Notes under the pieces: generated by a model
Seen by the model: only the letters and a program-made list of their open reading frames with translations
Database searches by the model: none
What the model was told of the DNA's origin: nothing
In this document: positions 24,426 to 34,496 of the stretch, piece after piece
Layout: each line of letters starts with the position of its first letter
Position numbering within the stretch: the stretch's first letter is position 1
Made by a program: the position numbers and the translations under genes
Source: Mucor racemosus
Lineage: Eukaryota; Mucoromycota; Mucoromycetes; Mucorales; Mucoraceae
Length of the DNA stretch: 64,000 nucleotides
Reading direction: 5' to 3'
NCBI GenBank assembly: GCA_027405735.1
Contig: JAPEHQ010000010.1
Location: 62,001 to 126,000, forward strand

Positions 24426-25415
24426 CTGTTACTATAATAGAAGCATATAATTTTCTGCTAAAAAAAACCGGCTGTCATATCACAGATTCATTAAAAAATT
24501 GCAAAAGCGAGCCCGTAGAGCAACGCCGTAATTGAGCATGGCAAGATTGAACGGCTAAGTCTCTTATACTATGGTATGTCTAAGTTTTAAATAAAAAAGC
24601 GCCTCTTTTTTTTAACTTTTCTTATATTTAACCACGTACAGTCTGAAAATTCAGTTTTTGTAGCGGACATTTTTTGGGACTCATTTTAGCCTTACCAACA
24701 CTCATGATTTTCATCAAAAAACAGAAAATCAATTTTTGATACCAAAATCAACGTTTAAATATACTACATTGTGAGAGGAAATTGTAGCCACGACTAATAC
24801 ACATTTTATAAAAGCTTAATATTAAACGTTAAGTAATGAAACTTAGCATTTTTGGCCCAAAAACGGTTTTTTCATTAAAGGATTTTCATGTAATATTTTG
24901 TAATAAAAATGTTTGTTATTTTTTATCGAGCAAATAGAGCTCTAAATTCTGCATATGTGTATATTTTTTGTTTTTATAATTGGTAGTATAATTAACTCTA
25001 GATTTACAAAACCAAAAAAAAAATTAAAAAATGTCAAAATTGATGATCTGAACAAAAATAATTTTCTAAATTAATATTCCGCTTATAAGCCTTGTAAGAC
25101 TTAAAAATAAGAGATTTTATAATACTTGAAAACTTTTTCAAGAATTCAGGATGCTATACACACTTGATTCAAGCTTATTACTGTAAATCTTTATACATGT
25201 TAATATTATATGGTAGTTTATTTGATGATAATATAGCCTTACTTTATAATTATTGCACTAGAGATGATTTACATACATTGAGTTTTAGTCTTACCTCCTC
25301 TCCAATATTATAAACACAAACATGGCCATCGCGGGAACCTATTGCCGCCTTTTTACCCTCTTTCTCCCAACCCAATTCATTCAATGCTTTGCCAGAACAA
25401 ACTTACTTTTGACCT
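24426..25415 (+). repeat. duplicated block D, copy 1 (about 980 bp)
   Basis: Direct repeat of 30821-31806. Both start at 'ctgttac' and share long near-identical stretches, for example 'gcaaaagcgagcccgtagag', 'ttaaccacgtacagtctg' and 'tcttataagcc'-type words. By eye I estimate better than 90% identity, with a few small indels. The right part of both copies contains a broken dynein intermediate chain fragment on the minus strand. No transposase or terminal repeats are visible. Confidence 0.85.
25295..25405 (-). pseudogene. dynein intermediate chain fragment, copy 1
   Basis: Minus-strand reading gives KALNELGWEKEGKKAAIG, then SRDGHVCVYNIGEE, followed by a GT donor-like site at 25294. This matches the last WD40 repeat of cytoplasmic dynein intermediate chains (pattern ALNRVRW...G..VAVGDS.G...VYDVGE). 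Nothing upstream restores a full WD40 domain, so this is an exon-sized relic, not a gene. The longer relic at 31685 shows the same piece. Confidence 0.7.
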
Positions 25416-26815
25416 ATAAAAATTGATTTATTAGTAAAATCAATCATTAATAACAACAAGAAGCTAGTAAGAAGTAATAAGTTAAAATTATGGTGTACCT
25501 TTGATAGTTGGTAGTGGTACAGTATATAAGACAACATTTTGTTTTCCTCTTCTTAGCTGTTGGCCACTAATTAGAAATAAATGCTTTTTAGAAACTAAAT
25601 AGACTAACATGAGTTTATTAATTCATTCAAATCAAGTCAATACTATACATACTTTTATAATCGCCAGTTTTTCTCCAGCAGGTATATATCGACTTTAGAC
25701 CAAGAAAGCATTGATTATAACGTAGATAATGGAACAAAATGATTAAGTCCTGGACGCTTTTTTTGTTCGAGAAAGATATTATAACGTGTCCTAACATTAA
25801 CAGTTAATAATTTATTTTCAAATAAACAATAGGAAAACATGTATTTGTACATGCTACTTGATTTCAGTTTATAAAAAATATTAGTCTTTTTGTTGTAGTT
25901 TTAAACGTAAATAAAAGAGCTGAGGAAGGAGCAGGGAAGAAAAAAGATTTTGTGTGTTACAAACAGAAATTTACAAAGGCATAAATACTTTTAGTGTTAC
26001 CAAATAGGTTGTTGTCTTTGTTTCCATTTGGTCCTTGAAAAAAGAACATGGACAGAACTCTTTCAAACCTCAAATTTCAAATTAATATATCTCATCAATA
26101 AGGCAATTATGTTGAATCAGAGTAACTCACATCTGTTTTAAACCATTCAAATTATTTTCATTATTAATTATATTATGATTGATACACTTTAACAAATTGA
26201 CTAAAAAACTTTGATCTCATTGATCTGCTCATTTGGAGTGCCTGATCTGCACAAAAAATTTTATTCCGCCCATCTGTGCAGATCGATCATTATGCCCATG
26301 GGAAGCATAGTTATGCCGTAGTGGCTATAGGCTATTAATTCCTCTCCTGTAATAAAACTGTTAATATATACTGCTTTCTAAAACAATGATTTCTGTAACA
26401 CATATGATTGTATTTACAGTGTGGTTCAAGCTTATAAACAGCATTTCAATCAAATTACACAAAATATTGAAAACGTCATCAATGGAATTCAAATTTTAGG
26501 TTATGAAATAACACGGAGGCCCCCTGTTTTTTTGTTTTTTTAACAACCAGGTAAATTTGATGAAGCAAAGCCGTATGGTTTGGTGAAATCACGAGTCTAT
26601 CTTGTATGTGCCTTATCTGTTATTGGCTAAGACCTACTATAGCATCTCGCAAGATAAGGTTCCATACGTGGCTGCTGAAGGTTAGATGGGAGTTTTGACG
26701 TTAAAGTAACGCCTGACGCGTGAAATTTTAACGAATCTTTTATCATAAACTTTCCTAGTATCCAGGTTTGAGTAAACGAAAAACAAGTTGCTCTACTTGT
26801 TTAACTTTCTTTTAG
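25416..26815. other. repeat-island sequence with possible exon relics
   Basis: On the minus strand two short protein-like pieces occur: RYIPAGEKLAIIK near 25690-25650, and LRRGKQNVVLYTVPLPTIK near 25555-25500, the second followed by a GT. They could be exons of one dead gene, but the splice phases do not agree. I do not recognise the protein. The remainder is AT-rich without features. Confidence 0.35.
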
Positions 26816-26920
26816 CTCATCCTGATACGGGGTTTATTCTATCTGCGTTTGGTTCTTTTGATTATTTACCTGGCGGTTATCAGCTATTGATATCTGATTT
26901 TTGGCGTACCCCTGGCCACG
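26816..26920 (+). pseudogene. orphan exon-like fragment, unrecognised
   Basis: A 105-nt stretch bounded by a strong acceptor ('tttcttttag') and donor ('gtgagt'). Read in one frame it gives HPDTGFILSAFGSFDYLPGG and then YQLLISDFWRTPGH. Its composition is richer in G and C than its surroundings. I find no partner exons on either side and do not recognise the family. It may be a captured or stranded exon. Confidence 0.4.
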
Positions 26921-26984
26921 GTGAGTCAAAATAATTTGAACCAACAGTTGATAGCCATGAAGTATCTGTGCAATATCTAGTATC

Positions 26985-27466
26985 TGTCTATGACATCTAG
27001 TTTTGTATGAACTATTGGATTTTCTCTACAACATGTGGTGTCGTTTCTGCAAATGGAGTTCTTTTTTCTGCAAAAGCAGTTCGTTTTCAACAATAGCTGG
27101 TATCTTTTTAAGGTAATATGGTTTTGTTTATAAAATCGGGTCTCTTTTTACAACAATAACATCCGATATCTTTACAGCATTAGGTCTTTTCAGCACAACA
27201 TGTTATCTTTCGTGAAACGTTTGGTCGTTTCTATAGCCTAGGATTTTTTATGCACAAAATTGGGTCTCTCGTATGCAAAACCGCTTCTGTCTCTTCTACA
27301 AAGTTTCAAGTCTTTTCTGCAAAACTGGGTTCTTTTTTACAAGATCTTGTCTCTATTTTGCATAATCATATTTATCTTAACAAACATGGTCTCTTCCGGT
27401 CTTATCTGGCGTCTTTTTTGAAAAATACATTCTGGTTTCTATAACATGTGGTCTTCTTTTTCTTAT
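26985..27466. repeat. degenerate minisatellite, about 20-bp unit
   Basis: Loosely repeated words of the type 'tcttttctgcaaaactgggt' recur about every 19-23 bp (for example near 27065, 27250, 27310, 27330). Copies are poor, so the boundaries and unit are approximate. It passes directly into the 21-bp array at 27467. Confidence 0.55.
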
Positions 27467-28540
27467 ATTTGGTCGCTCCCTTCCTGCCCCATTTGGTATT
27501 CTTTTACAATATCTGGTCTCAATTCATGCTTTTCAGGTAAAAATTTATGGTTCTCTGGTCTCAATTCATGCTTATCTGATCTTATTACTTTATTTTTAGC
27601 TAATCTAAATTCATATACGTCGGGCATAAATTCTTACTTATCTGGCCTCAAACTGTGCTCAGCTGGTTTCAATTCTTACTTATCTGGTTTTAACTTGTCT
27701 TCATGTGGTCTAAAGATGCATTTCTGGTTTTGCTTCATGCTGCGCATCTGGTTTAAATTAATGCAGTTCTGGTATAAATTTTTATTTAACTGGTCTCAAA
27801 TAATGCTCACTTGGTTTAATTATTAGGTATCTAATCAAAATTCACTCTCATCTTGTCTCAAATCATGCTTATCTGGTCTCAATTTCTTTACACCTGGTCT
27901 TAATTTATGGTAATCATTTGTTCTTTATTCATTTTTAATAACTGCATTGGTTCATTTTATATGATTATTTAACCTTAATTTATTTTTGATCAGTCTAATT
28001 TTACATTCTTCTGGTATAAAGTCTTACTTATATGGTCCCAATCTATGCTCATCTGGAGTCAATTCCTTTAAATCTGGCTTAAATTCATACACTTCACATC
28101 TCAAATCATGCTATTCTGGTCTCCATTTACGCTCTTCTGGTCTAACGCTGTGTTTTTCTAGTCTAAGGTTGTGCAGTTCTGGTCTAAACCTATGTGTATT
28201 TGGTCTACAACAACGCTAATCGGGTTCTAATCCGTGCTCTTCTGGTCTTAATTCATTGCTCTTCTGGTCTAACAATGTACTCTTGTGGTCGAAATTCGTG
28301 TTCTTCGGTTTGTATTTATATCTATTTGGTATTAATTTATGCTTATTTAATTCTAATTTATTCTCATCTGGTCCAAATTTATGTTTATCAGATTCCAATT
28401 TGTGCTCTTCTTGTTTCAAATCTTATTTATTATATCTGAACTCAATCCATCCTTGCCTTGCTCAAGTCATCCTCATTTGGTTTAAATTTATGCACTTCCG
28501 GTCTAAATTAATGCTTCTCTGGTTTCAATTCATGAAGAAA
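27467..28540. repeat. degenerate 21-bp minisatellite (seven-codon period)
   Basis: About 50 units of consensus 'tctggtctaaattcatgctct' can be laid end to end with few indels, most regular at 27510-27900 and 28000-28430; weaker copies trail to about 28670. A period of 21 keeps frame, so plus-strand frames read SGLNSYL-like heptads. Minus-strand frames read hydrophilic heptads such as EEHKLES, DKHKFGP, DENKLEL. No frame is open for more than about 130 codons and no start or domain frames it, so I do not call a gene. Confidence 0.85.
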
Positions 28541-29363
28541 TTGCATTATAGAAAGTTCAAAAAGTACTGTCAACATCTGATCTTAATTTGTAATTTCTAG
28601 TCTCTCATATCCTTTATTTGTTTTTCTTTAGCTCAATTTGGTATATCTGGTCTTGTCTCTCTGGTTTTGTTTCTTTGATATTATTATCTTAGTTGCTATA
28701 TTTCACTCAGAAGTTAAAGCATTTTTTTTGTTATCTCACTTTTGATACACCCTAGGCGGGTTTAAGAATCAAAATGATTTGATCAAGAAAAAGCGATAAC
28801 TTTTACCACCTTTATTGGAATGATATCTATTTTGATGATGCTTTCCCATAAATTCGGTTACTATACTCAGTTGTTTGTCTTTGTACAATCGGTAATCCTG
28901 AGTCAATTTAACCTGGTTGCTCTCCATTCGTGGACTTGCGACCTCTCCCCCTTTTAGGGTCTTATAGTCTTCGTTCACGGTAACCGGCTGGAAACTATAA
29001 CCCTTTCTGGCAATCGGAGTCGTATTGTTTTCATAGCATTTGCTTGATTTCAGTATCACGTTATAGTATGGTGGTAGACAAGCTATAAAGTCAAATGGCA
29101 ACATGTAGATAGACCTCCTCGTGGTGTTGCTGGAAACGTTCTTTTAAACGGCTAACTATCTACTCCATTAAACCAATTATATTACAATTTACTTTTCCTT
29201 TATCTTAAAGCATTTTATTGTTTATAATATCGACCCATAATTTTTCACCTAATTTGTTTTTTCTTCGATTCTTCATATTGCATAATAAAAATTACAAGGT
29301 TGAAACCAATTGTTTTATCAATCTTATTATTTATCATATCCTATTTCCTATTCTGATACAAGG
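28541..29363 (-). other. repeat-island sequence with an unrecognised 111-codon frame
   Basis: On the minus strand 29104-28769 stays open for 111 codons, with a protein-like hydrophilic centre (NEDYKTLKGGEVASPRMESN, then QVKLTQDYRLYKDKQLSIVT) and higher GC than its flanks. No start context, partner exon or known domain is visible. It could be a fragment of a transposon protein or of a captured gene. The rest of the interval is featureless. Confidence 0.35.
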
Positions 29364-30819
29364 TGCAGTAAATAACAAAGTTGTTTACTAAAATAAAAAA
29401 AATATAAAAATAAAAGCAGTAGAAGTACAATTATAATCCGCTAAAGTTTTTATTACAAAAGAATTCTGAAGATTTAAAATAATTGAAAAAGTATGAGGGT
29501 ATTTATAGTAATTTGGAGAACTTGGATACCACCAGACTTGAATGGATTTAAATTTAGTAATCTTCTAGTTTTGAGTACATTATTATTGATTTAATATTTT
29601 AAGGGGTAAATCACGTAGAGCATCGACCATAAGGGATTAATGCCAAGTGTGACAATATCGACCTTTTGGGAAATGGTTGCTTTGTTTATTATTGTTATAT
29701 CTATTTTATGCAGCCTTGAATTAAGGGTGCAGTGGAATTACATACTAAAAACGCTTGATAAAATAAAAACAACCTAAATTTCAAGTGTCGCTCATAAAAT
29801 ATGATGCCACTTGAAATGTGAACAACGATAATAAACAAACGCTTCAATTGAACACAATAACAAACGCATGCTAAAGATATGAAATACCCTTTTTGAACCA
29901 TACATGTCGTGTAGATGATAGCACCCTTGATCACGGCGCAATCAATTACACAAATGACATATATATCAAAACAGGGTTCTATCCAAATCAATAATGATAA
30001 TAAACAAAGATATCAATTTAGTCAACTACTCATCTATATCGTAGTTGCACTATCAATATAAATAAGATTCAAGCATATAAAAACTACCCCTTAAAAATCA
30101 AGGTTACATAAAATAGATATAACAGAAATAAACAAAAACAACCATTTCCCAAAAGGTCGATATTGTCACACTTGACATACAATCCCTTATGGTCGATGCT
30201 CTACGTGATTTACCCCTTAAAATATCAAATCAATAACAATGTACTCAAAACTGGAAGATTACTAAATATACATCCATTCAAGTCTGATGGTATCCAAGTT
30301 CTCCAAATCACTATAAATACCCTCATACTTTTCAATTATTTTAACTCTTCAGAAATCTTTTGTAATAAAAACTTTAGCTGATTATAATTGTATTTCTACT
30401 GCTTTTATTTTTATATTTTTTTTATTTTAGTAAATAACATCGTAATTTACTGCAAAGGGGTAATTTCATATATGCTTGAATCTTATTTATATTGATAGTG
30501 CAACTTCAGTATAGATGAGCAGTTGACTAAATTGATATCTTTGTTTATTGTTATTATTGATTTGGATAGAATCCTGTTTTGATATATATGTCATTTGTGT
30601 AATTGATTGCACCGTGATCAAGGGTGCTATTATCTACACGACATGTTGTATGATTCAAAAAGGTATTTCATATTTTTAGCATGCGTTTGGTATTGTGTTT
30701 AATTGAAGCGTTTGCTTATTGTTGTTCACATTTCGAGTGACATCGTATTTTATGAGCGATACTTGGAATTTAGGTTATTTTATTATTATCAAGTATTTTT
30801 AGTATGTAATTTCGCTGCG
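29364..30819. repeat. interleaved inverted repeats A-B-A'-B'
   Basis: Arm A is 29364-29710 and its reverse complement A' is 30107-30453. Arm B is about 29728-30092 and its reverse complement B' is about 30454-30819. Both pairs look better than 90% identical: for example 'ggtcgatattgtcacacttg' in A' against 'caagtgtgacaatatcgacc' in A. The order A-B-A'-B' means the two palindromes overlap like a pseudoknot and are not nested. No transposase or long reading frame lies inside. Block D copy 2 begins immediately at 30821. Confidence 0.85.
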
Positions 30820-30820
30820 T

Positions 30821-31806
30821 CTGTTACCATAGTAAAATACATTTTTCTACCAAAAAAACCGTCTGTCATATTATATATTCATTAAAAAATTGCAAAAGCG
30901 AGCCCGTAGAGCGACGTCGTAATTGAGCATAGCACGATCGAACGACTAAGTCTCTTATACTATGGTATATACCTAAGTTTTAAATAAAAAAGCGTTTTTA
31001 TTTCAACTTTTCTTATATTTAACCACGTACAGTCTGAAAATTCAGTTTTTGTAGCGGACATTTTTTGGGACTCATTTTAGCCTTACCAACACTCATGATT
31101 TTCATCAAAAAACAGAAAAATCAATTTTTGATACCAAAATCAACGTTTAAATATACTACATTGTGAGAGGAAATTGTAGCCACGACTAATACACATTTTA
31201 TAAAAGCTTAATATTAAACGTTAAGTAATGAAACTTAGCATTTTTGGCCCAAAAACGGTTTTTTCATTAAAGGATTTTCATGTAATATTTTGTAATAAAA
31301 ATGTTTGCTATTTTTTATTGAGCAAATAGAGCGCCAAATTCTGTACATGTGTATATTTTTTGTTTTTATAATTGGTTGTATAATTAACTCTAGATTTGCA
31401 GAACCAAAAAAAAAAATTAAAAAATGTCAAAATTGATGATCTGGACAAAAATATTTTTTGAAATTAATATTCCGCTTATAAGCCTTGTAAGACTTAAAAA
31501 TAAGAGATTTTATAATACTTAAGAATTTTTTCAGGAATTTACAATGCTATACCCACTTGATTCGAGCGAATTACTGTAAATCTTTATACATGTTAATATT
31601 GTGTGGTAGTTTATTTGATGATAATATAGTTTTATTTTATAATTATTACGTTAGAGGTGATTTACATTAAGTTTCAGTCTTACCCCTCCAACATCATAAA
31701 CATAAACATAAACATAAACATGGCCATCACTGGAACCTATTGCCGCCTTTTTCCCCTCTTTGTCCAAAACTAATTTATTCAATGCTTTACCAGAACCAAC
31801 TTAAGT
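30821..31806 (+). repeat. duplicated block D, copy 2 (about 980 bp)
   Basis: Partner of 24426-25415, same orientation, starting one base after arm B'. It differs by scattered substitutions, small indels and an expansion of 'ataaac' units at about 31705-31728. The dynein fragment continues past the right end of the shared block here, whereas in copy 1 the match stops near 25412. Confidence 0.85.
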
Positions 31807-31960
31807 ACTTACAAATGGTTCCTTGGTATTTGCATTTAAATGTCATAAATTAAATTGACTGGTTCTATTTACAGTAGTAGTAATATCAAACGTATCATCA
31901 GCCCGCCTTATAATAAATGTCAATCCAGAATCAGAAACATCCCATTGTCAGTGTTATAAG
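31685..31960 (-). pseudogene. dynein intermediate chain fragment, copy 2 (nonsense-mutated)
   Basis: Minus-strand reading gives SQFNL-stop-HLNANTKEPFVST-stop-VGSGKALNKLVLDKEGKK, then AAIGSSDGHVYVY. This follows the C-terminal WD40 order of dynein intermediate chain (F-D-L-W-N-L-N...ALNRVRW...VYDVGE). A TGA stands where the family has Trp, and a TAA lies 14 codons on. The Val-Tyr pair is expanded to VYVYVYVYDVG by a hexanucleotide repeat. The preceding DVSDSGLTFIIRRADD is plausible for the previous blade but not certain. It cannot encode a functional protein. Confidence 0.7.
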
Positions 31961-32689
31961 CTATTAAAAGCTTGATTTTTAATAATGTAACAATTAAATA
32001 AAAGACAAATGATACTAATCGCATATGATAAATATTCAACATCTAGTTGAGTCTAATGAAGAATGCTTTTGAATCCCTTTGAAAATCCTGAAGCAAACAC
32101 AACATCTTGGTCCTGTAATTTTAATCCATCAAAATGTTGCGATTTCCACCACACAATAAATTCACCTTTTATCAATCTTGACCTCCTTTTACATTGTTGA
32201 GTATCAGTTTTTTACCAGTTGCATTTTCTCTGATTCATTAATCTTTGATCATATTGAACGATAGTCTATTAAATTACAATTTACTGGTATACTGTTGGTA
32301 GTTCTTTGTTATTACTTTAAAAACTTGATCCTATTATTATTATTACCACTGATTATAATTGTCAAGATATTCGAATCCCCCCCCCCCTTTTTTTTTGCCA
32401 GCTAAACTCGAAAACAGGATTGAAAAAATACTTCAAGTTGTGAAATTGTAAAATATGCTATTATCAATTCATAATCCCATATTAACTTGACAAGGTTGCT
32501 ATTAACAGCCTCCTTTAAGGCAAACCAATACTTGTTCCCACCCCGTTTTTTATCTGGGTTACAAAAAAACGGGCCGTTTTCCAACTCGAATCGAATGGCC
32601 GTTTCCGTTAAAACTTGATTCAAACTCGAATCGAAGCCCATTTCTATTACAGCCTATCGTAACGGGGTTCCAAAATTTATTTTAAAAAA
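31961..32689. other. repeat-island sequence; C11T9 tract
   Basis: Contains a run of 11 C followed by 9 T at 32377-32396. A 79-codon frame on the minus strand (32641-32402) begins MGFDSSLNQVLTETAIRFEL; I do not recognise it and see no support for a gene. A short direct repeat 'actcgaatcgaa' occurs twice near 32585 and 32625. Confidence 0.4.
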
Positions 32690-33690
32690 AGGACGAAAAA
32701 TGATTCAAAAAACAAAATTGTTTAATGGTTCAAGAACTGCAAATTAAGTTGACCTATAGTATTAAATAGCTTTTCTATAGTTTTGAATCCTGCATACATC
32801 TAAACAAAAATCAAAAAAACATTCCACATTAAATATTGCGTAAAATGCAATTGGAATTTTGGAGGTTTTTTTGAAGATACATATCACTTTTCATAAGCAT
32901 ATTTAAAAAATAATAAACTGATATGATGCGCAAAAACATTATCTATCGATCGAGCTATTGAAAAATCTTCTAGCTGCATGTTTCGTAGAGAAAACAAGAT
33001 TTTTATCCAAATTTTTTTCAGATTCAGAATTTGGGATGAGGGTATACAAGGAGAAAACGGAAGCTAGAAATGGAGGTATCTTTTTGTACACATTTTTGAG
33101 GATATCTCCACGAAAAATCAACATTTTGAAAAACTCTAAATTGAATCCGAGAGAGCTTAACGAGCTTAATGACATGAATACAAAAAAAATGTTGCTCAAT
33201 CCAACCAATATCTGGAAACCTATTATAGAAATGCCAAAAAAAAAAAATGAAAAAAAATAAAAGTGTTCAGAATTTTTTTATATTGAAATATGTTATAGAG
33301 CACTTTAAAACAAGTAAGTTTTATTATTAAAACGTGTTAGTATATCTTAATTTTTCCTAGAGATATGAAGCCTCAAAGTTTTCAATTCTTTAGCAGTGAA
33401 ATACGCGTAAAAAATCTGAAACCTTAGCATTAAAAAATTAATACCAATTGCAAAAAATAGGATATTTCAGGATACTTGTTTTTGAATTAAAGCTAAACAT
33501 CTCAGGTACATTGGCATATAAGTTTTTCGTGGTGTTATTTAGTGAAAACAAAAAGTTGAGCAAGAATGAAAAGTGAGACCCAGTTTTTAAGAAAAAAGCA
33601 GGGAATTTTGTGTATTTGTGAGTTTTCCATGAGATATTATGTACAACTATTTTCAGGAGTAGATAGCATAATGCATTAAGGGTTTTTCAA
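32690..33690 (-). repeat. dispersed repeat R1, copy 3 (full length, inverted)
   Basis: Reverse orientation to copies 1 and 2. Runs from 'gacgaaaaatgattcaaaa' to 'agcataatgcattaagg'. The frame on the plus strand beginning at 32958 and containing MRVYKEKTEARNGG, SPRKINILKNSK and PRELNELNDMN is open for 100 codons, matching frames in copies 1 and 4. Confidence 0.85.
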
Positions 33691-34205
33691 TTAGCTAAGA
33701 GTTTGAGCTCGAATGGTTCCCTAGGTAGTTATAACAAACCTCGTTGGATAGATTAAAAATAGTTAGTTTCAATGAAGCCATTATTATTTGTTTGAATATT
33801 GGTTTAAAATCAAATAGTCGTGGGTTTCAATGTATTTCATTTGCTTTAATCAGTAGATTCTAAAGCCAAAAAGCGAAATTGGGAGTACTTAAATTGACTG
33901 AACCTGCCTTCAGTATATGTGAGCCAGTTTTCCTCTGGAGAATAGACGATTTTATAGTGCCGCTTTTTCGACGAATAATGTATAGTAGAAGTTCGAACAA
34001 AAGCTCAAGATATTTAATGGAAAATTAATTGATCAAGTCTAAACTTTAAAGCATTTATTACTATATTTTTGAATAAACCCAATGCTTACATACTCAGCTA
34101 TTTACCAGTAATTGGCGCTTAATGAATCAATTTAAATGTGAAAATGATAATACTGTAGTATAACAACCATAATTTATTGGATGATATGGATCAATACAAG
34201 TAGGA
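33691..34205. other. intergenic, no feature seen
   Basis: AT-rich sequence between R1 copy 3 and the first small secreted protein gene. Nothing recognisable. Confidence 0.55.
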
Positions 34206-34496
34206 TTAAAGATGCAAAGCGCTGCCTATTGCCCCACCAACGTTCTCACCAGCCTCAGCCGCTGCTCTTTCAGTATCTTCTCTTGATCCACGAGTTTTAG
34301 GATTTACGACACCATCAATAGTACTCTTTACACCCACGGCAACACCGTCCAATCCAAGACCAAAACCACGAACAAGGCTATCATCTCTTTTATAAATTTT
34401 ATCGTTATTAATAGCAGGGGCAGCAAAGACAGGCTGTATAATAGTGTTTACCGCGACAATTAATGCTACACTAAGTAATGAAATCGAGGAACGCAT
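34206..34496 (-). CDS. small secreted protein SSP-1 (unknown function)
   Basis: A 96-residue, single-exon gene. I start at 34496 (MRSSISLLSVALIVAVN) because this gives a textbook signal peptide; an in-frame upstream ATG at 34565 would put a second hydrophobic stretch in front. The hydrophobic core ends at PVFAAPA, a good signal-peptidase site. The dibasic IYKR-DD that follows could be cut by a Kex2-type protease. The mature part is Gly/Val/Ala-rich (GLGLDGVAVGVKSTIDGVV), then NPKTRGSRED and a small helical tail. No cysteines are seen in the mature part. It shares start, length and central block with the gene at 35493-35750, so the two are paralogues. Role unknown; secreted cell-wall or effector-like peptide is inference. 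Confidence 0.75.
   Translation of the reverse strand: MRSSISLLSVALIVAVNTIIQPVFAAPAINNDKIYKRDDSLVRGFGLGLDGVAVGVKSTIDGVVNPKTRGSREDTERAAAEAGENVGGAIGSALHL

Noticed and set aside
27467..28540. The 21-bp repeats as a CRISPR array
   Set aside because: No constant repeat alternates with unique spacers; units are contiguous and diverged, and the genome is eukaryotic.
27446..28600. Cys/Ser-Gly-Leu repeat frames on the plus strand as a real repeat protein
   Set aside because: Frames are broken every 60-130 codons and shift between units. The hydrophobic pattern follows from the 21-bp consensus. Treated as a minisatellite.
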